A DNA stretch of 64,000 bases. It comes from G965220205 sp965220205 (GTDB lineage: Bacteria > Chloroflexota > Dehalococcoidia > Lucifugimonadales > Australimonadaceae). Position numbers and translations under genes: made by a program. Each line of letters opens with the position of its first letter. Within the stretch, counting starts at the first letter, position 1. This document shows, piece by piece, positions 8,545-17,582 of the stretch. The notes under the pieces are model-generated. The model was not told the origin of the DNA. It searched no databases and saw nothing but the letters and a program-made list of their open reading frames with translations. The stretch covers positions 2,666,001-2,730,000 of the forward strand of contig OZ244812.1 in assembly GCA_965220205.1 (NCBI GenBank). The letters are read 5' to 3'.

Positions 8545-9828
8545 CTATGCCTGCTCGGCTGCGTCCTCGGCGCGCGGCGGCGGGTTGACTCGAGGGCCGG
8601 GCGGACGGGCCGCGAAGCCGATGAACGCCGCGAGCAGACCGCCGATCACCGCGAGGCCGAGCACCCACGTGTAGCGGCCCGTCAGGTCGAAGATTGCGCC
8701 TGCCGCGACCGGCCCCAAGCCGCCGCCTATGGCCATGAACGGTTGGTTCACACCGCGGATCGCGCCCAGGTGACGCGTGCCGAAGTAGTTGGCCAACATC
8801 AGCGGTTGGAGCAGCCAGAACCCGCCCCACGAGATCCCGTAGACAACCGACCACACGAACAGCGCCGGCGTTCCGCTGACCCATAGGAGAACGACGACGG
8901 CGATGGACGCCAAGCTCAGCTCGGCGAGGGTTGCCGTGTGGAGCGCGACCCGTCCGACGACGATCCCCCACGCGAATCGGCCCAGGAAGCTGAACACCCC
9001 GAACACGAGGATCGAGTTCGCGGCGACCCGCAGCGAGTAGCCCTCCGATTGCAGGTACGCGACCCAGCTTGGTTGCCAGCCGTTCACCGCGAACAGGCCG
9101 ATCGAGAACGCGGCTGTCGTCAGCCAGAACGCCCTCGTCCGCAGCGCTTCGCTCCGAGTGAAAGCGTGGGCGGGAACCCTCCGTTCGCCCGCGCCCGGTG
9201 CGTCGAGGCCTCCCGCGTCGCCGTCGGGCCGCAGACCGATGTCCTCGGGCGAGCTGTGGATGAGTAGGCTCAGCGGCAGCAGCACCGCCACGGAGAGTAG
9301 CCCCAGGAAGAACCAGGCGTCGCGCCAACCGGCTGCGCCCACGAGCTCCGCTGTGACCACCGGGAACACGAGGGGACCAAGCGCCCCGCCGGCGGAGGCC
9401 AGCGCGATCGCCGCGGCGCGCCTGCGCACGAACCACTTGGGCACGACGCCAAGCAGCACGGCGCCGGCTGCCGCGCTGCTCACCGCGCCCGTCACGCCGT
9501 AGATGAGGTAGTACTCCAGCACGGAATCGGTCCACTTGAGCGGAGACAGCGAAGCGCCCATCAGGAGCGTCGCGGCCACCATCACCGCCCGCGCGCCGCC
9601 TCGGCGGTCGGACCAGGCGCCGAGGACCGGCGCAATCAGCGCTCCGGCGACCAGCCGTACCGAGAGTGCGCCGAACAGCACCGACCGGCTCCAACCGAGC
9701 TCGCCCTCCATGGGCGTCGCGAACACGCCGATGCTGAAGATGCTCGTCCCCACCATGAAGGCTGAGAAGGCCATTGCGGCGGCCACGATGAACCAGCCGT
9801 GGAAGAAGGGTGTCCGCGCGTGCGGCAT
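8545..9828 (-). CDS. MFS transporter (monocarboxylate/oxalate-formate antiporter-like)
   Basis: 427 residues starting MPHARTPFFHGWFIV, a first helix typical of the OFA/MCT-like MFS branch (FHGWFIV...FS.GVF). About twelve hydrophobic segments, a GAWSDRRGGAR loop after TM2, and a long central polar loop (about residues 205-235). Members move organic anions such as oxalate, formate or monocarboxylates; the substrate here is unknown. It ends 14 bases before the aquaporin remnant and lies 74 bases downstream of the asparaginase-like gene on the same strand. The C-terminus is Pro/Arg-rich and cytoplasmic-looking. Confidence 0.83.
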   Translation of the reverse strand: MPHARTPFFHGWFIVAAAMAFSAFMVGTSIFSIGVFATPMEGELGWSRSVLFGALSVRLVAGALIAPVLGAWSDRRGGARAVMVAATLLMGASLSPLKWTDSVLEYYLIYGVTGAVSSAAAGAVLLGVVPKWFVRRRAAAIALASAGGALGPLVFPVVTAELVGAAGWRDAWFFLGLLSVAVLLPLSLLIHSSPEDIGLRPDGDAGGLDAPGAGERRVPAHAFTRSEALRTRAFWLTTAAFSIGLFAVNGWQPSWVAYLQSEGYSLRVAANSILVFGVFSFLGRFAWGIVVGRVALHTATLAELSLASIAVVVLLWVSGTPALFVWSVVYGISWGGFWLLQPLMLANYFGTRHLGAIRGVNQPFMAIGGGLGPVAAGAIFDLTGRYTWVLGLAVIGGLLAAFIGFAARPPGPRVNPPPRAEDAAEQA

Positions 9829-9902
9829 GTGCGGGGCGACCTCGGCGCCTCTCTCGGGTATCGGTCAGGGAGCCCTCCTCCCCGGGGCCAGGGGGAAGAG
9901 AG

Positions 9903-11462
9903 CTAGTGAGTCTCGAAGATATCCTGGTATGCCGCGACCTTCTCGAGCACTGCCCGACGCTCGTCGGCGGTTGGGTTGCGCGGGTCCTTCGCGGCGGGAA
10001 GGCTTCCCAGCCTTAGCAGCGAAGCCATCAGCAGCATCCGAGCCTTGTTCGCGTCGAGGTTGCTCCCCTTGACGAGCACGCCGCCCGGCCTGGACGGCAC
10101 GCGTCCGCCGGGGTCTGCGCGCCCGACCTGGACCGTCGGCATGCCGCTGAACGCGGCAATGGTGAGCGCCGCCACTTGCGATTCCGTGCCCTGGCCGTAC
10201 GGGTTCAGCCCCTCGAGGACGAACCCATGGAGCTTCGGCGAGCCGGGGTCGGCGCTGGCGCGGTCGGCGAGCCCCTTCTGTATCCGGGCCATGATATCGA
10301 CCTCGTAGTCGGGGTTGCCCGTCGCGTCCTCCGACATGTAGTGGCCGTACTTGACCATGTGGACGCGGGGGATTGCCGAGGCCAGCAGCGCGCCGCTCTC
10401 GTCCTTGATCCGCACGTCGCCGTGTGCGGACGGCATCAGCTCCAGCCGCACCTCCGAGGTCGCGCCGCGCCGGTAGGTCGGCGCGTACCAGACCGTCACA
10501 GGCGGACCGACCGTGCCGAGCACGCCGCCGTGCCCGCCCGTGGCCTTGTAGCCTCCGGGGCGCGCGTCTCCCTTCTTGAACTCGCGTGCGGCAAAAATCT
10601 GCTGGTCTTGCACGCCCACCGCGCCGAGCCCGTTCCCGCGGCCGGACAGGATGTAGCTCACCGCGTCGACGATGTTCCGGTCGCCGTCGTTCGCGAGCTG
10701 GCCGTGCGGGCGCTGCGCTGCGATGCCGGCGATGGGCAGGTCAGTGCCGGCGACGAGGCTCAGCCAGTAGACCGTCTCCTCCACTGTGGGGCTGCCTTCG
10801 AGCCAAACGCCCCCCGCGAATGAGCCCGAGGCGAGCGTCGAGGCGACGACGTTGGTCACCCGGGCCAGCGCGCCCGCCGTGGGTTGATGCGAGGCCAGGA
10901 ACGGCTTGTACGGGAAGTAGTCCACTCCGGAGACCTCGCCCTGCTGCGTGTAGCCGGCCGGAGGCAACGCGCGTACGAACTCGAAGTCGGCCATGCGGTC
11001 CAGCTCGTTCGCCTCGCCGTGCTCGTCTCGCCCCGTGATCGTGCGGTCGATGTCCTCGAAGATGCGCGAGGCGTCGGGATAGAAGAACTGACGGCCGCCG
11101 AAGGCCATCGAGCGGTCGGTCAGGTCCGACTCCTCGAAGGGCGCGCCATGGGGCGACCCGTCCGCGCGCCGCGCCATGTAGGGGAGGAGGTACGCGCCGT
11201 CCTCCGGCCGCAGCTCCGCCTCGTAGTAGTCCCTGCCGTCGTCGTGATAGACATCCTTGGCGTCGGACTCGAGCGGGTGCGCGGAATACTTGGCGATGCG
11301 CACTGTCACCGGCTCGTACAACCGCTGCGCCGCGAGATGGTCGAGTCGACCCTCGAGCTCGCGGTCGCCGGGGAGGCGCGCCCTGCGGCTCGTCACCAGC
11401 GTCGGCGAGTTGGCGATCGTCGAGTCGGGACCCGAGAAGACCGCGATCCTAGGCTTGGCCAT
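9903..11462 (-). CDS. Asparaginase-family protein (function uncertain)
   Basis: 519 residues from ATG 11462, preceded by AAGGAGG. The middle (about residues 220-265) contains a block like the asparaginase TDTxEE region (SPTVEETVYWL) and RPHGQLANDGDRN in place of RPxxxLSADG; the C-terminus (ANKARMLLMASLLRLG) also matches. The N-terminal catalytic TGGTI motif is replaced by SGPDSTIANS, and the protein is longer than the usual 330 residues, so classical L-asparaginase activity is doubtful. It may be an amidase of a substituted substrate. Lies between an MFS gene and a HAD phosphatase on the same strand. Confidence 0.72.
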   Translation of the reverse strand: MAKPRIAVFSGPDSTIANSPTLVTSRRARLPGDRELEGRLDHLAAQRLYEPVTVRIAKYSAHPLESDAKDVYHDDGRDYYEAELRPEDGAYLLPYMARRADGSPHGAPFEESDLTDRSMAFGGRQFFYPDASRIFEDIDRTITGRDEHGEANELDRMADFEFVRALPPAGYTQQGEVSGVDYFPYKPFLASHQPTAGALARVTNVVASTLASGSFAGGVWLEGSPTVEETVYWLSLVAGTDLPIAGIAAQRPHGQLANDGDRNIVDAVSYILSGRGNGLGAVGVQDQQIFAAREFKKGDARPGGYKATGGHGGVLGTVGPPVTVWYAPTYRRGATSEVRLELMPSAHGDVRIKDESGALLASAIPRVHMVKYGHYMSEDATGNPDYEVDIMARIQKGLADRASADPGSPKLHGFVLEGLNPYGQGTESQVAALTIAAFSGMPTVQVGRADPGGRVPSRPGGVLVKGSNLDANKARMLLMASLLRLGSLPAAKDPRNPTADERRAVLEKVAAYQDIFETH

Positions 11463-11528
11463 GTACGCCTCCTTGCCGGGTTGTCCGGCGACGGGTGATG
11501 GTGCCACTACGTTGCGGGCGTGGGCCCG

Positions 11529-12245
11529 TCAGACGGCGTCGTCGAGCTCAGTCACGGCCCGGATGATCCGGTCGGGCCGCACGTCGGACTCCGCCGGGAC
11601 TCCGTGTCCGCGATAGTCGACCCATACGCCGCGCAGGCCGAGCCGCTGCGGCGCGGCGACGTCGAACTCCAGGTGGTCGCCGACCATCCAGGCGTCGCTG
11701 GGGTCGGCGCCAAGGTCGGCGAGCGCCGAGGCGTAGACGCTGGGCTCGGGCTTGCCGAGGCCGAACTCGCCCTCGATGAGGATGGCGTCGAACAGCGGAC
11801 CAAGGCCGAACCGGTCGACCTTCCGCCGCTGGTTAGCGCCCGACCCGTTGGAGACCAGCCCGAGCCGCACGCCTGCCTTGCGGAGGTTGACGAGCAGATC
11901 GACGGCGCCGGGAACGAGCGTGATGGCGCGGTCCTTCTCGGCCGCGTAGGCGCCGGCGATGGCGCTGCCCAGCTCCGGCGAGGGCAGGCCGAGCCCGTGC
12001 AACGCCTCGGAGACGATGTTTCGGCGAGTCTCGTCGAGGCGCAGACGGCCCTGGCGGAACCGGTCCGGACTCGAGTAGAACCAGTCGGCCTGGCGCCGGA
12101 CCGCCTCCCGGAGCTCCGCCGCGCTCAGGGCGGGCGTCTGCCGCCAGTACCGCTCGCACGCCAGCATCCAGCACGCGTCAGTGACGCCGTCGTCCGAGGC
12201 CAGCGTGTCGTCGAGGTCGAACAGAACCGCGCGGGGCCAGGGCAC
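11529..12245 (-). CDS. HAD-superfamily hydrolase (phosphatase-like)
   Basis: 238 residues. Motif I is FDLDDT (nucleophile D10, acid/base D12), motif II is VSNGSG, motif III Lys is in GKPEPSVY, and motif IV is GDHLEFDV. A helical cap lies between motifs I and II (about residues 20-95), as in class C1 HADs such as YjjG-like phosphatases. Chosen start GTG 12245 is 8 bases after the upstream Rieske gene stop; longer in-frame extensions overlap that gene and are frame shadows. The substrate is likely a small phosphate ester or a haloacid, but this cannot be resolved. Confidence 0.85.
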   Translation of the reverse strand: MPWPRAVLFDLDDTLASDDGVTDACWMLACERYWRQTPALSAAELREAVRRQADWFYSSPDRFRQGRLRLDETRRNIVSEALHGLGLPSPELGSAIAGAYAAEKDRAITLVPGAVDLLVNLRKAGVRLGLVSNGSGANQRRKVDRFGLGPLFDAILIEGEFGLGKPEPSVYASALADLGADPSDAWMVGDHLEFDVAAPQRLGLRGVWVDYRGHGVPAESDVRPDRIIRAVTELDDAV

Positions 12246-12253
12246 GCGCCGGC

Positions 12254-13549
12254 TCAGCGGGCGATGGCCAGGTTGCACTCCGGGATGTCGCTGCTCTTGG
12301 CGTACAGCCAGTCGTGGAGTTCCTTGTGCCACGACGCGCCCTTGGGGAGCGTCGCCGAGCAGGACCGGACCGTGTAGAGCTCCGGATGCTCGACGCACGG
12401 CGGCGTCGTGCCGGAGTCGCGCAGCGCAATGACCGCGTTGAGCAAGCGGCGGCGCACCTGGATAATCATCCCGTCCGACGTGCCAAGGTGCTCGATCGAC
12501 CGGTTGACGATCGGCCCCATGCTCTCCGTGACCGCCTGGTCCTGGATGAAGATCGAGGGGAGGCCGGTGAAGGTCTTGGTGCGTTGGACCTCCCGGTCGA
12601 TCTCGTAGTCGTTCTCCTTGCGGGCGCGCGGGCGCCAGCGCCCGAGGCCGGTGGTCTCGTCGGGGAGCAGATCCCCGCTGGACCCGGCGGTCAGCCGTAC
12701 CCCCATCGACGTCTGCGCGAGCGGGACGGTCGGGTGCCAGACCAGCGACCACACCCGCGTGGTGTAATCGTCGAGCGGGACCCACATGTGGCCGGGCACG
12801 CTGCCGTCCGGGTTGGCGGGGAACAGAGCGAAGATCGGGAACATGAACTGCGTCACGCGCCAGTACGTCGTCGTAGGGCTCTCGTCCCGGTTCGCGCCGT
12901 AGACGACGCCGTAGTCCGTCGGGACGATTTCGAGGCGCGGGTGCTTATCGTTGTGCCACACGCCGACGGCGGAGGAGTCGTCGGGGTTCAACCGTCCGTG
13001 CAGGAAGAAGAGATGGCTCGTGTCGATGTCGCCCTCGAGCGCTTGGAGCCAGTTGCAATGGCGCTGGGCGATGGACAGATTGCGCTGGTCCTCGGGGACC
13101 ATCGTCCACTCGAACTCCGGCAGGCCGGGCGGGTCGCCGTCGCCCATGTACGCCCAGACCACCCCGCCGTGCTCGCGGACCGCGTAGCCCTGAGCGGGAA
13201 TCTTGTTCTTGAAGTTGCTCTCCTCGGGCTCGCTCGGCATGTCGACACACCGCCCCGACACGTCGTACTTCCACCCGTGGTACACGCAGCGCAGGCCGTT
13301 CTGTTCGTTGCGTCCGAAGAACAGCGAGACCCCCCGGTGCGGACACGCCTCGGGGACGAGGCCGAGTTGGCCGTCCGTCGCGCGGAACAGGATGAGGTCC
13401 TCCCCGAGCAGCCGAACGCGCTGAGGGTCGCCGTCGGCGGCGATGTCGTTGGCGGGGACCACCGGCATCCAGTACCGCCGCATCAAGTCCCCCATCGGGG
13501 CGCCTCGGCCAACGCGGGTGATGAGATCGTTGTTCTGTACGCTGAGCAT
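12254..13549 (-). CDS. Rieske [2Fe-2S] aromatic-ring-hydroxylating/demethylating oxygenase
   Basis: 431 residues from ATG 13549, which follows AGGAGG. Rieske ligands are C69/H71 and C88/H91 (CPH ... CVYH). The mononuclear-iron site is in LEGDIDTSHLFFLHG. The N-terminus (MRRYWMPV) and length place it with phthalate-4,5-dioxygenase/vanillate-demethylase-type terminal oxygenases. These take electrons from a separate reductase and hydroxylate or demethylate aromatic or terpenoid substrates. No reductase gene is adjacent. It is tandem with a second Rieske gene 84 bases upstream. Confidence 0.9.
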   Translation of the reverse strand: MLSVQNNDLITRVGRGAPMGDLMRRYWMPVVPANDIAADGDPQRVRLLGEDLILFRATDGQLGLVPEACPHRGVSLFFGRNEQNGLRCVYHGWKYDVSGRCVDMPSEPEESNFKNKIPAQGYAVREHGGVVWAYMGDGDPPGLPEFEWTMVPEDQRNLSIAQRHCNWLQALEGDIDTSHLFFLHGRLNPDDSSAVGVWHNDKHPRLEIVPTDYGVVYGANRDESPTTTYWRVTQFMFPIFALFPANPDGSVPGHMWVPLDDYTTRVWSLVWHPTVPLAQTSMGVRLTAGSSGDLLPDETTGLGRWRPRARKENDYEIDREVQRTKTFTGLPSIFIQDQAVTESMGPIVNRSIEHLGTSDGMIIQVRRRLLNAVIALRDSGTTPPCVEHPELYTVRSCSATLPKGASWHKELHDWLYAKSSDIPECNLAIAR

Positions 13550-13633
13550 GCCGTCCTCCTGCTGCTGCGTCGTTGCGCCGCTCGCGGACGGCGCTCCGCT
13601 CATTCTCTATCGAAAGCCGCGATTTGGGAAGCG

Positions 13634-14908
13634 CTAACCGGCGCCGCTCTTCTCCAGCGTGGCCCTCGCGTCGGCCGAGGCCGGGACCACCTCGTCGACC
13701 GACCGCAGGTGCGTGAAGTCGTTCGCCGCGGCGTCGCGCACGAGGAACGGCGCGTCGCCGCCCTCCCGCAGCTCGCGGATCGCCTTCAAGAGCAGCTTGC
13801 GCGCCGCAATCACGCCCTGGTCGGTGTAGCCGAGGCGCTCCGTCGTCCGGTCCTGGATCGCCCCCTCGCCCTCCGTCGCCCACACGTCGTGAACGTTGAA
13901 CGACGGGCCCATGCCGATGAAGCTCCGCGTCCGCATCTCCTCCCGGTCCTGCCGGAAGCGGTTCTCCGCGTTGCGGGTCAGGTGGTAGTCGGGGCCGAGG
14001 TCGGCGAACAGGAGCGGTCCCAGCCGGTCTTTGTCGAGCGGCCCGGCCAGGCTCACCATGAACTGGTACTTCCAGTGATGCGTGTCGTCGATGGGCACGT
14101 GCCAGTTGATGCCGTAGATCCCGGGCAGCGCGGGGAAGGAGCCCGCGTTGGGGTGCACGAAGTTCGAGATGCGCACGTAGCGGTCGCCTCCCTCGGCGTT
14201 GCGGATCGAGTAGATGCGGAAACCGTAGTTCGTCTCCTCGGTCTCGATCGACGGCGCGAGGTCGTTCCCGAACATCGTGTTGGCGGTCGCACCGCCGCCG
14301 CCCACCCGGTCCGTCGAGGCGGCCCCCGAGTAGGAGGGGTCTTCGCGCAGGTAGCGGTGGAGGAACGAGAGGTGCTGCGGGTCGATGTTCCCCTCGTTGC
14401 CCTGCAGGTAGTTGCAGGACTGATGCACCTTGTGCACGATGCGCTGCTCGTCGGCTGCGATGAGCCAGTGGTAGTTCGGGAGGAGCGGCGCCTCGCCCGG
14501 GCCCATGTAGGCGAAGATCAGGCCGCCCAACTCCTGGCACGGGTAGGCGAGGTGCCGGACCTTCTCCTTGAACCTGCTCCCCTCCGGCTCGCCCGGCTGG
14601 TCGAGGCACTGGCCCGTCACGTCGTAGAGCCAGCCGTGGTAGAGACAGCGGAGCCCGCCGTCCTCGATGCGGCCGTAGCTCAGGTCGGCGGCGCGGTGAG
14701 CGCAATGGATGCCCAGCAGCCCGATGCGCCCGAACTCGTCCCGGAACAGCGCCAGCTCTTCGCCCATCACCTGTACGGGGACCGGAGCGCCTCCCTCCGG
14801 GAGGTCAGTGCTGAGCGCCACCGGCTGCCAATAGCGCCGCATCATGTCGCCCCCCGGCGTCCCCGCGCCGGTCTGTGTGACTAGATCGTTCTCTTCACGG
14901 CTGAGCAT
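13634..14908 (-). CDS. Rieske [2Fe-2S] oxygenase alpha subunit
   Basis: 424 residues. Rieske ligands C69/H71 and C88/H91 (CAH ... CLYH); mononuclear-iron site NEGNIDPQHLSFLH. The N-terminus (MLSREENDLVTQTG ... MRRYWQPV) resembles its downstream neighbour, but the C-terminal substrate domain differs, suggesting an old duplication with a changed substrate. Start ATG 14908; the upstream bases GGAGGCCGACC give a ribosome site. First gene of the minus-strand run Rieske-Rieske-HAD. A reductase partner is absent locally. Confidence 0.9.
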   Translation of the reverse strand: MLSREENDLVTQTGAGTPGGDMMRRYWQPVALSTDLPEGGAPVPVQVMGEELALFRDEFGRIGLLGIHCAHRAADLSYGRIEDGGLRCLYHGWLYDVTGQCLDQPGEPEGSRFKEKVRHLAYPCQELGGLIFAYMGPGEAPLLPNYHWLIAADEQRIVHKVHQSCNYLQGNEGNIDPQHLSFLHRYLREDPSYSGAASTDRVGGGGATANTMFGNDLAPSIETEETNYGFRIYSIRNAEGGDRYVRISNFVHPNAGSFPALPGIYGINWHVPIDDTHHWKYQFMVSLAGPLDKDRLGPLLFADLGPDYHLTRNAENRFRQDREEMRTRSFIGMGPSFNVHDVWATEGEGAIQDRTTERLGYTDQGVIAARKLLLKAIRELREGGDAPFLVRDAAANDFTHLRSVDEVVPASADARATLEKSGAG

Positions 14909-15563
14909 GGTCGGCCTCCGCGCTGGTTCGGGCTAGCGTACGAGGGAGCGCGGGCGCGGTCAAGCGTGGGACGGGGGCCCCAAGCGCCAAAGCCGGCTGG
15001 TGGGCGATGGACGCCCTGCCGAGTCTCCCTTCCGTCACTGGCGGCGGGAACTTTTTTCTCTGTAACATTTGTATCATTCTGTGTCATTTGCTTCGAGAGT
15101 CCTCTCCCCCGCTGCGAGACCTTTGCCTAACTGTCCCGTCGTTCTCGTGCCTCGACACGGGAACCCACGCCCCGCCCCTCTGGATTCCCGCCTGCGCGGG
15201 AATGACGGAAGGGGCGCTCTGGATTCCCGAGTGGGGCTGTCCGGCGGCAGAGCGCTACGTTGTTCCCAGGTGTGACATTTGAGCCATTCCGCCTCTGAGG
15301 CCGGGGCCGGACGCCAGTGGGCGTGGCCAGCGCCAGGGTTGGGCCGAAGAGAACAGGGTAGGGCGCGAGGAGGGGACTGCGCAACGGCCGGTGTCGCGGC
15401 GGCGGGAACGACGGTAGGGCGTCGGTCACTGGGAGGGCCGTGTCGTGAGGTCGCTCAAGTCAATGTAGGGGAGAGGCGCAGACATTCACATACGCTTGGT
15501 GTACCCTCCTAGTCTTCAGAGCCTAGGCTTAGACTCTGGGTTCATGAAACCATGGAGATTGGA
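14909..15563. other. Intergenic region with dispersed repeats
   Basis: About 650 bases without a credible gene. It contains an ATTCCCGC/GCGGGAAT palindrome (15184-15203), a GTTCTCGTGCCTCGACACGG repeat shared with 27264-27300 and 50905-50945, and a stretch (about 15338-15400) resembling 35301-35370. The A/T-richer patch at 15055-15090 may hold a promoter, but no clear -35/-10 pair could be assigned. Confidence 0.55.
15184..15203. repeat. ATTCCCG palindromic repeat (family A), copy 1
   Basis: Perfect 8-base arms ATTCCCGC and GCGGGAAT around a 4-base loop. A related palindrome with GATTCCCGG/CCGGGAATC arms occurs at 17111-17136. The neighbouring sequence with GACACGGG recurs in intergenic DNA near 15134-15170, 16996-17030, 27264-27300 and, inverted, 50905-50945. 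Looks like a REP-type dispersed element. Confidence 0.6.
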
Positions 15564-15821
15564 ATGGTTGAATATCGGTTTGAGTACATCATGAAAGGAC
15601 CGTCCGAGGAAACCGATGGGATGTATCTTGCCGAAATACCAGTGTTGCCAGGTTGCCGGGCATGGGGCGGAACTGAGTCGGAGGCCCATGAGAATCTCGT
15701 GAGCGTGGCCACTGAGTTCATACAGTCGTATTACTCCCACGGGGATAGGCTCCCCGCCGGCGTAGGGCCGGACAACACTGAGAGTACACACAACGCCATG
15801 AGATTGGTGGTTGCTGTGTGA
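15564..15821 (+). CDS. hicB: HicB-family antitoxin
   Basis: 85 residues from ATG 15564, preceded at good spacing by GGAG; ATG 15552 is in frame but lacks a ribosome site. The YLAEIPVLPGCRAWGGTESEA stretch near residues 20-40 is the partial RNase-H-like HicB fold, which binds and masks the HicA toxin. No C-terminal DNA-binding helix-turn-helix is obvious, so repression may use another surface. The gene overlaps the toxin gene by 4 bases (GTGA). The order antitoxin-toxin is the reverse of the classic hicA-hicB. Visibly lower in G+C than its neighbours, consistent with transfer. Confidence 0.85.
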   Translation: MVEYRFEYIMKGPSEETDGMYLAEIPVLPGCRAWGGTESEAHENLVSVATEFIQSYYSHGDRLPAGVGPDNTESTHNAMRLVVAV

Positions 15822-16024
15822 CTTACCGAGAACTCACTCGAAGACTGAAGGCATTCGGATGCTCACTCGACCGGCAAGCAAAGGGCAGCCATGAGATATG
15901 GCGAAGGGATAGTGGAGAACGAACGACGATTCCCAATAGGGGAAGTAGAGAGTTGCGACCTGGTACGGTCCGAGCAATCATCCGCGACCTTGGCATAGAC
16001 AAGAGTGACTTCGACTCGGTCTAA
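15818..16024 (+). CDS. hicA: HicA-family mRNA interferase toxin
   Basis: 68 residues, GTG start overlapping the hicB stop. The dsRBD-like HicA fold is recognisable: TYRELTRRLKAFGC helix, KGSHEIW with the catalytic His (about residue 24), a TTIPNRG strand, and the LRPGTVRAIIRDLGI helix. It should cleave translated mRNA when freed from HicB. All hallmark residues are intact, so the pair is probably functional. No mobile element boundary is visible, but the pair sits in a repeat-rich gap. Confidence 0.88.
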   Translation: MTYRELTRRLKAFGCSLDRQAKGSHEIWRRDSGERTTIPNRGSRELRPGTVRAIIRDLGIDKSDFDSV

Positions 16025-16159
16025 GAGTGCTCGCTGAACTGAGCGTATACGGACGTATAATTTCATACTAAGGGCGTCGGGCCGCGTGAGCGACGCGGAA
16101 ACTTGGCCCGTTGTAGTGCGTGAAGACGACCAGCCGTAAGCGGCAGGCGACGCGCCCCC

Positions 16160-16954
16160 CTACGGCACCGCGAACGGGTAGTCGGCGGGCAGGTGGCGAC
16201 CGGGGCTGTAGTGCGGGTAGGGGGCCGATTCGCCCAGCACGTAGGCCTGGTAGAGCCCCTCGAAGAAGACCCAGTACGCCGCTTTGCTGCGGATGACCGC
16301 GTCCACGACCCGGTTCTGGACCTCGACGGTCGTTGCGTGCTCGAGCACCAGCCGCTCGCCGAGGCTGCTGTGCCCGGCGTCGGCGACGATGTGCTCGTAG
16401 AACCAGTCCATCCCCTCGCGAGCGATGCCGTAGACGCGGTCGTTCGTGGCGACGAAATGCGTGCAGAAATCGACGTTGATCGCTTCGCCCGCGACGCTGC
16501 CCGAGGCGAGCGACTCGATCACTGAGCGGTGGCGGTTGATCCCCATCAGCTCGTCGACGACGAGCACCGTGCTGGGCAGCAGCGGCGCGCCGTACATCTC
16601 GCGTTCCGGCACGCCTAACGCTTCGCCGAACCGCAGGTACATCTCGGTGTGCCCGCCGCCCTCGTCCCCCAGCTCCTCGATGAGCGAGTGCGCCACCTTC
16701 CGCTGGACGGCGAGGGTCGGCGAGTTGAGCAAGCGTCCCGCGTTCCACCAGGTGGGACACCGCTTCAGCGCAAAGTCCTGCTTCGCCCACCCTCGGACCT
16801 GGTCGAGCGACAGGCCCCCCTCGAACAACAGCCGGACGAACGGGTGCTCGAGCCGCGCGTTGCCCTCGCGCACCTCCTCCTGCAACATGCCAAGGAACTG
16901 CTCGCTCTCGTAAGGCTGCTCGCGGCCGAAGTCGAATCGCACTGGCGCTCCCAT
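16160..16954 (-). CDS. Haem-oxygenase-like di-iron oxidase candidate (TenA/PqqC/CADD fold)
   Basis: 264 residues from ATG 16954, preceded by GGAGG. The helical protein carries EELGDEGGGH (E94, E98, H102) and a late DWFYEHIVADAGHS segment. This spacing resembles the haem-oxygenase-like di-iron oxidase/oxygenase group (CADD, UndA, SznF relatives) and PqqC/TenA. Members catalyse unusual C-C or N-oxidation reactions. PqqC is less likely because no pqq genes are present, and TenA because there is no thiamine context. Isolated between repeat-rich gaps on both sides. Reaction unknown. Confidence 0.75.
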   Translation of the reverse strand: MGAPVRFDFGREQPYESEQFLGMLQEEVREGNARLEHPFVRLLFEGGLSLDQVRGWAKQDFALKRCPTWWNAGRLLNSPTLAVQRKVAHSLIEELGDEGGGHTEMYLRFGEALGVPEREMYGAPLLPSTVLVVDELMGINRHRSVIESLASGSVAGEAINVDFCTHFVATNDRVYGIAREGMDWFYEHIVADAGHSSLGERLVLEHATTVEVQNRVVDAVIRSKAAYWVFFEGLYQAYVLGESAPYPHYSPGRHLPADYPFAVP

Positions 16955-17252
16955 CCATCCTCCGTCATTGCCTCGAAAGTCCTCTCCGCGCCCCCCTCCG
17001 TCATCCTCGTGCTTGACACGGGGACCCACGCCTCCGAGCCCGGCGAAGGGGGCGCGCCCCGCCCGCCAACTTTCGTCGGTTGTGGTGTGGGCCGACAGGC
17101 CCACGTGAGAGATTCCCGGCGCCTAGACCGGGAATCCAGGGCCGCCGGAGCGTAACGGGTCTGCGACACTTGCCCGTTGCGCATCCGTCATCCCACCGCC
17201 TACCCTATTGCCGACGGAGGACCATGCACGCAACGACCCGCCCGTCGCCTGA

Positions 17253-17337
17253 CCTCCTCCCCCGCCGCGTTTAGCCTCCTCCCCCGCCGCGTTTGGCCTC
17301 CTCCCCCGCCGGGGGAGGATTGAGGAGGGGGGAACCG
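17253..17337. repeat. C-rich hairpin repeat (family B), partial tandem copies
   Basis: Two partial units CCTCCTCCCCCGCCGCGTTT of about 21 bases precede a complete hairpin in which CCTCCCCC (17300-17307) pairs with GGGGGAGG (17311-17318), followed by the GGATTGAGGAGGGGGGAAC tail. Same family as 3299-3342 and 17583-17625. Confidence 0.65.
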
Positions 17338-17418
17338 TACCCCAGCGGGCCGGCCTCAGAGGAGCAATGGCGCAGAATGGCCCAAATGGCGCACTTGGGG
17401 AAAATATCTCCCGCCGCC

Positions 17419-17447
17419 CACTCGTAAATCGATGCAATCTACGAGTG
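17419..17447. repeat. CACTCGTA inverted repeat (family F), copy 1
   Basis: Arms CACTCGTA and TACGAGTG are separated by 13 bases; the same arms with a similar loop recur at 35163-35191, again intergenic and in the same orientation. Function unknown; a small hairpin repeat is the simplest reading. Confidence 0.55.
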
Positions 17448-17582
17448 AAGCGCCTGTGCCATTCCGGCCTTTCTCCGGCACATCTTGCGTCAATCACATC
17501 AGTTCCAGCGTCGTTTCCGCGCCAACACGGGCGCGCAGGGATGAGACCCCTCGTCTGTCCCTCCCGCTAACTCCCTCGTTCT

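Noticed and set aside
12314..14884. 856-codon plus-strand open frame
   Set aside because: It runs antisense across two Rieske genes with intact motifs; it is biased in composition (Arg/Val/His-rich) and typical of antisense frames in G+C-rich DNA.
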